This document shows positions 61,001 through 64,000 of a stretch of 64,000 nucleotides of DNA, one piece after another. Numbering within the stretch: position 1 is the stretch's first letter; each line of letters starts with the position of its first letter. The stretch is from Streptomyces sp. STR69 (GTDB lineage: Bacteria > Actinomycetota > Actinomycetes > Streptomycetales > Streptomycetaceae), in assembly GCF_024519455.1 (NCBI RefSeq), contig NZ_JALJRY010000021.1, positions 138,078 to 202,077 on the forward strand, read 5' to 3'. A model generated the notes under the pieces. That model was not told the origin of the DNA. It worked only from the letters and a program-made list of their open reading frames with translations, and searched no databases. A program made the position numbers and the translations under genes.

Positions 61001-62785
61001 TCACTCGTGGGCGATCGCCGCCAGCACGTTCATGCGCGACGCGCGCAGCGCCGGCAGCAGGGCCGCCACGATGCCGACCACCGCCGAGCCGATCACCACC
61101 GCGACGATCGTGGTCCACGGCACCGCGAGCGCCTTCATGCCCTGGAGGGCGAGGACTTGCTGCGCGCAGACGCCCCACACCAGGCCGAGCCCGAGGCCCA
61201 GAACCGCGCCGAACACCGCGATCACCACCGACTCCAGCCGGATCATCCGCCGCAGTTGGCGTCGTCCGAGTCCGATCGCGCGCAGCAGCCCGATCTCCCG
61301 GGTGCGCTCGACGACCGACAGGGCAAGGGTGTTGACCACGCCGAGCACCGCGATGACGATGGCCAGTCCGAGCAACGCGTAGACGAGATACAGCAGTACG
61401 GCGATCTGGTCGTGGACGAGTTTCTTGTAGTCGGCCTCGTCGCGGACCTGTACCTGCGGATAGGGCTTCAGTGTCGTGTCCAGCGCCTTGCGGAGCTGGT
61501 CGGCGCCGGTGCCTGAGGCGGCGTTCACGTACAGCGCGGAGTCCTGGCCGTTCGGGACGTACTTCTCGACCGTGGCGATCCCGAAGAACAGCCCGCCCTG
61601 CGTTCCGAACCCGTCCGCCGAGTCCTGGTCGCTGAGCGCGCCCACCGTCAAGCGAGTGGTGCGTCCGCCCGGGAACTCGACGGGGAGCACGCTGCCCAGC
61701 CGTACCTTGTGGTCCTTCGCGAAGTCGACGTCCATGGCGAGGTGCCCGGCGGCGAGTGCCGAAGTGGTGTTCCCCTGCGCGTACTTGATGTGGGCGACAT
61801 CGTCGAGCGGGGTGTCGTAACCGGCGGCCGTCGTCTCCACCCGCCTGCCGTCCGGCAGCCGGACCGCGAGGGGCGCGAACCGGGCGCGTACGACGAGACC
61901 GACGCCGTCGGTGGCGCGCACATGGTCCGTGACCTCCTTGGAGAACGGCACGAAGCTGCCGTTCTGGATCACGAAGTCGGCGCCCAGGGTCTTGTCGATC
62001 TGCTGGTCGAAGGACTTGGACATGGAGGCGCTCGCCACCGACATCCCGCCGACCAGGGCCAGTCCCACCATCAGGGCCGCCGCGGTGGCGCCCGTACGGC
62101 GCGGGTTGCGCAGGGCGTTGCGCTGGCTCATCCGGCCGACCGAGCCGAACAGGGCGGGGAAGGCGCCGCCCAGCACCCGGATCATCGGGCGGACCAGGAG
62201 CGGGCCCGCGATCACGGTCGCGATCAGGGTCAGCACGATCCCGAGCCCCAGGAGGGAGGAGGCCGAAGCCGTCTTCGTCGCGGCGGCGCAGCCCGCGAGC
62301 GCGGCCACGCCGGTCGCGCCGACGATCGAACCCACTACCGCCCGCACCTTCAACGGCCGCCCCACACCGGCGACTTCGGCGTCCGCGAGGGCTGCCATCG
62401 GAGAGACGGTCGCGGCCCGCCTGGCCGGGAGATACGCGGCGACGAAGGTGACGCCGACACCAACGACGTACGCCGCCACGGGAGTCGGCCAACTCACCAC
62501 CATCTCCGTGGTCTTGAGGTTCATGCCGAACGCGGACATGAGCTTGATCAGCCCGGCCGCGAGTCCGATTCCGGCCGCCAGGCCGAGCGTCGAACCGATC
62601 AGGCCGAGCAGCAGCGCCTCGGTGAGCACCGAGCGCCGCACCTGTTTGCGGTCGGCGCCGAGGGCGCGCAACAGGCCCAGCTCGCGGGTGCGTTGGGCGA
62701 TCAGCATCGAGAACGTGTTGACGATCAGGAAGACACCGACCAGGACCGCGATGCCCGCGAAGCCGAGCGCCCGTACAGGTCCTCT
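61001..62785 (-). pseudogene. FtsX/MacB-type ABC permease lacking its N-terminal third
   Basis: About 568 residues from the first ATG (62707), with recognisable frame back to 62783 (VRALGFAGIAVLVGVFLIVN). Two FtsX domains remain: FSMLIAQRTRELGLLRALGA with following helices, and VVNTLALSVVERTREIGLLR at the C-terminus, with an extracellular loop domain between. Full-length relatives have ~850 residues, so the first membrane helix and outer domain are lost. The partner ATPase gene is also missing. The frame meets the ArsR stop codon directly. Confidence 0.8.
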
Positions 62786-63025
62786 TTAAATTCCCGATTG
62801 AGCTGGCCACCTGACCTGCAGGAATGAGGAGCGATGCCGCCCCCGCGGCTCCTCTCGCACCAGCCGAGCCTTCCTGAGCACCGCCAGGTGCTCGGACACC
62901 GCGGGCCTGCTCAGTGCGAACTGGCCGGCGAGATCACCGGCCGCCCGCGGACCCTCCCGCAGGGCCTCCAGTAACCCGCGCCGCACCGGATTGGCCAGAG
63001 CCCTGAACACATCCACTACCGTCAT
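62786..63025 (-). CDS. ArsR family regulator, 3' truncated
   Basis: 79 residues where ~100-115 is usual. The winged HTH is intact: FRALANPVRRGLLEALREGP, FALSRPAVSEHLAVLRKARL, VREEPRGRHR. The expected following helix for dimerisation is replaced by SSFLQVRWPAQSGI and a stop. No metal-site Cys cluster. The direct repeat CTCCGACA (63049 and 63067, 18 bases apart) lies just upstream, and TTGACA occurs there on the minus strand. DNA binding may persist, but dimerisation is doubtful. Confidence 0.7.
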   Translation of the reverse strand: MTVVDVFRALANPVRRGLLEALREGPRAAGDLAGQFALSRPAVSEHLAVLRKARLVREEPRGRHRSSFLQVRWPAQSGI

Positions 63026-63133
63026 GCCCGCCGCAATGCGGCGGAAGACTCCGACATGTCAACTTTCTCCGACACGTTAGGTGTCTCGTCGAGCCAGGCA
63101 GCCGAGGGGCGAGACCCTGAAAGTCTTCCCGTT

Positions 63134-63628
63134 ACTGACCCGGGCTCCTAGCGCCCGCGGAATCAGGGTGTGGGCGAGTGCTCCCTTGGTGGCGAAGCCG
63201 GATGCGGGCGGCTTCGGTTCTGCCCGGGTCGTTCGTCCGCGACCTGGGCGGATGCAACTCCCGGTCCATCGGCGCCCGCTCTCGTCCGAAGGCGTGGGCG
63301 GCGAAGCCCCGATCCGGCAGTGTTCCGGTCCGCCCGGCTGTGCCGGAGTACTTCTGCTGCACGCCGGCGGAGACGACTCCCTTCGCGAGGAATCCGGTGT
63401 TGTTCACGACGAGGATGCCGTCCGGGGCGCCGAGCGCGTCCTGTACGGGTCGTTGTGACCGGCGTACTAGGCCGGCTGCCGGCGGTTCTTGTGACCTGCT
63501 GGGCCCAGCAGACGCCGGATACGATCCCGCATCCGGCGCCGGGCCTCGGCCCGGCCGAACCGTCCGCCCAACCGGAGGAACCGGTTTCCGAGCTTGACAC
63601 TCCAGCGGCTCAGGACAGGGCCCGCCAT
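63134..63628 (-). mobile_element. Decayed IS701-family transposase
   Basis: From ATG 63628 one frame reads GRFGRAEARRRMRDRIRRLL, GPAGHKN before a TAG stop. A second frame continues with LVVNNTGFLAKGVVSAGVQQ and KYSGTAGRTG, the D-D-T/G-F core where Asn replaces the first catalytic Asp, then DRELHPPRS. A further shift follows. Several stops and shifts make it non-functional. It lies just upstream of the ArsR/FtsX scar. Confidence 0.8.
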
Positions 63629-63776
63629 CGTGCGCCGAGCATGGACGCCCTGGCCCGCCGTCCATGACGGCTTCCCGGAACCGGCTCCTGAGGGACCGTC
63701 AGCCGGTTGGACTCGGAAGGTTTCCTTTGACCAGCGGGAAATGACGAAGTGCGAGTGGAGGAGTGGACGGGGGTGG

Positions 63777-64000
63777 TCAGCCGACGTTCACCGAGTAGGA
63801 ACTGCTGCTGAGCTTGCCCTTCCCGCGGAAGACTTCGGTGCCGGCCTCGACGCTGGTCAGATACGCGTTGTTGGCCAGCAGTCTGCGCTGGACGAGGGCG
63901 TCGGCCATGGCGGTGATGTCGGTGGTCGCGGAGTTGGTGTTGGCGACGCGGACGTAGGAGTAGACGTTCCAGCTGCTGGTGACGCGGCCCGCCTGGTCCT
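63777..64000 (-). CDS. GH12-like cellulase/xyloglucanase, C-terminal end (runs off window)
   Basis: The minus-strand frame, open to the window edge, reads SSWNVYSYVRVANTNSATTD, then NNAYLTSVEAGTEVFRGKGK and ends SSSYSVNVG. This is the C-terminal beta-strand pattern of GH12 endoglucanases (W-YLTSVQAGFE-W-G-GL-NSFSV). About 73 residues are visible; the catalytic Glu in this stretch corresponds to SVEAGTE. The rest lies beyond base 64000. Confidence 0.7.
   Translation of the reverse strand, partial: DQAGRVTSSWNVYSYVRVANTNSATTDITAMADALVQRRLLANNAYLTSVEAGTEVFRGKGKLSSSSYSVNVG

Overview
The window is very GC-rich, is full of regulators of actinobacterial type (SARP, ROK, MocR, SigJ-like ECF, STPK, Lrp pairs), uses GTG/TTG starts and leaderless promoters, and carries F420-dependent enzymes. 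This fits a Streptomyces chromosome. No rRNA, tRNA or CRISPR array was found.

Layout. 1-6.7 kb: the 3' end of a large glycoside hydrolase, a SARP-type regulator with an unusual 12-residue repeat tract, a dehalogenase-like hydrolase, and a translationally coupled pair (catalytically dead-looking CysRS-like protein plus SixA-type phosphatase). 6.7-12.3 kb: RmlD-like reductase, APC permease, YigZ/IMPACT protein, and a receptor Ser/Thr kinase with extracellular peptidoglycan-binding and ricin-like modules. 12.8-17 kb: sbcD-sbcC. 17-23.7 kb: two Lrp regulators with divergent partners (a rhodanese and a PLP lyase), an Imm21-like orphan immunity protein, a DUF885 hydrolase and an ACT-GNAT membrane protein. 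23.8-27.9 kb: a coupled SWIM zinc-finger/DUF6493 operon. 28-35.7 kb: Tat-exported PhoD, a MocR/EamA divergent pair, a hydrolase, an F420-reductase-like protein facing a SigJ-type sigma factor, and a GntR/UTRA regulator whose operator overlaps its own -35 box. 35.9-43.2 kb: ROK repressor, two-component system divergent from an ABC exporter, mug (apparent CTG start) and purB.

43.25-56.1 kb is an accessory island between housekeeping-type purB and an SGNH hydrolase gene. It is a patchwork of gene stubs (DUF4326, xdhC, YhgE/Pip, MFS, MBL fold, a TetR tail, crotonase, a phage-type recombination directionality factor) and pieces of at least three IS types. Intact modules lie among them: an F420/LLM/SDR/MarR redox cluster, and two paralogous TetR modules. 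One TetR gene faces an SDR gene. The other faces a quinone oxidoreductase, an alpha/beta hydrolase and an EthD-like protein. Each TetR gene has a dyad operator of the same geometry in its divergent promoter region.

56.2-64 kb returns to ordinary genes: SGNH hydrolase, two coupled CNNM/CBS membrane proteins, GNAT, LLM oxidoreductase. A scar then joins a truncated ArsR gene to a headless FtsX-type permease beside a decayed IS701 transposase. The window ends in the 3' end of a GH12-like cellulase.

Most calls rest on motif recognition by eye. Where an upstream start was replaced by one with a better ribosome-binding site, or by a leaderless start, this is stated in the entry.
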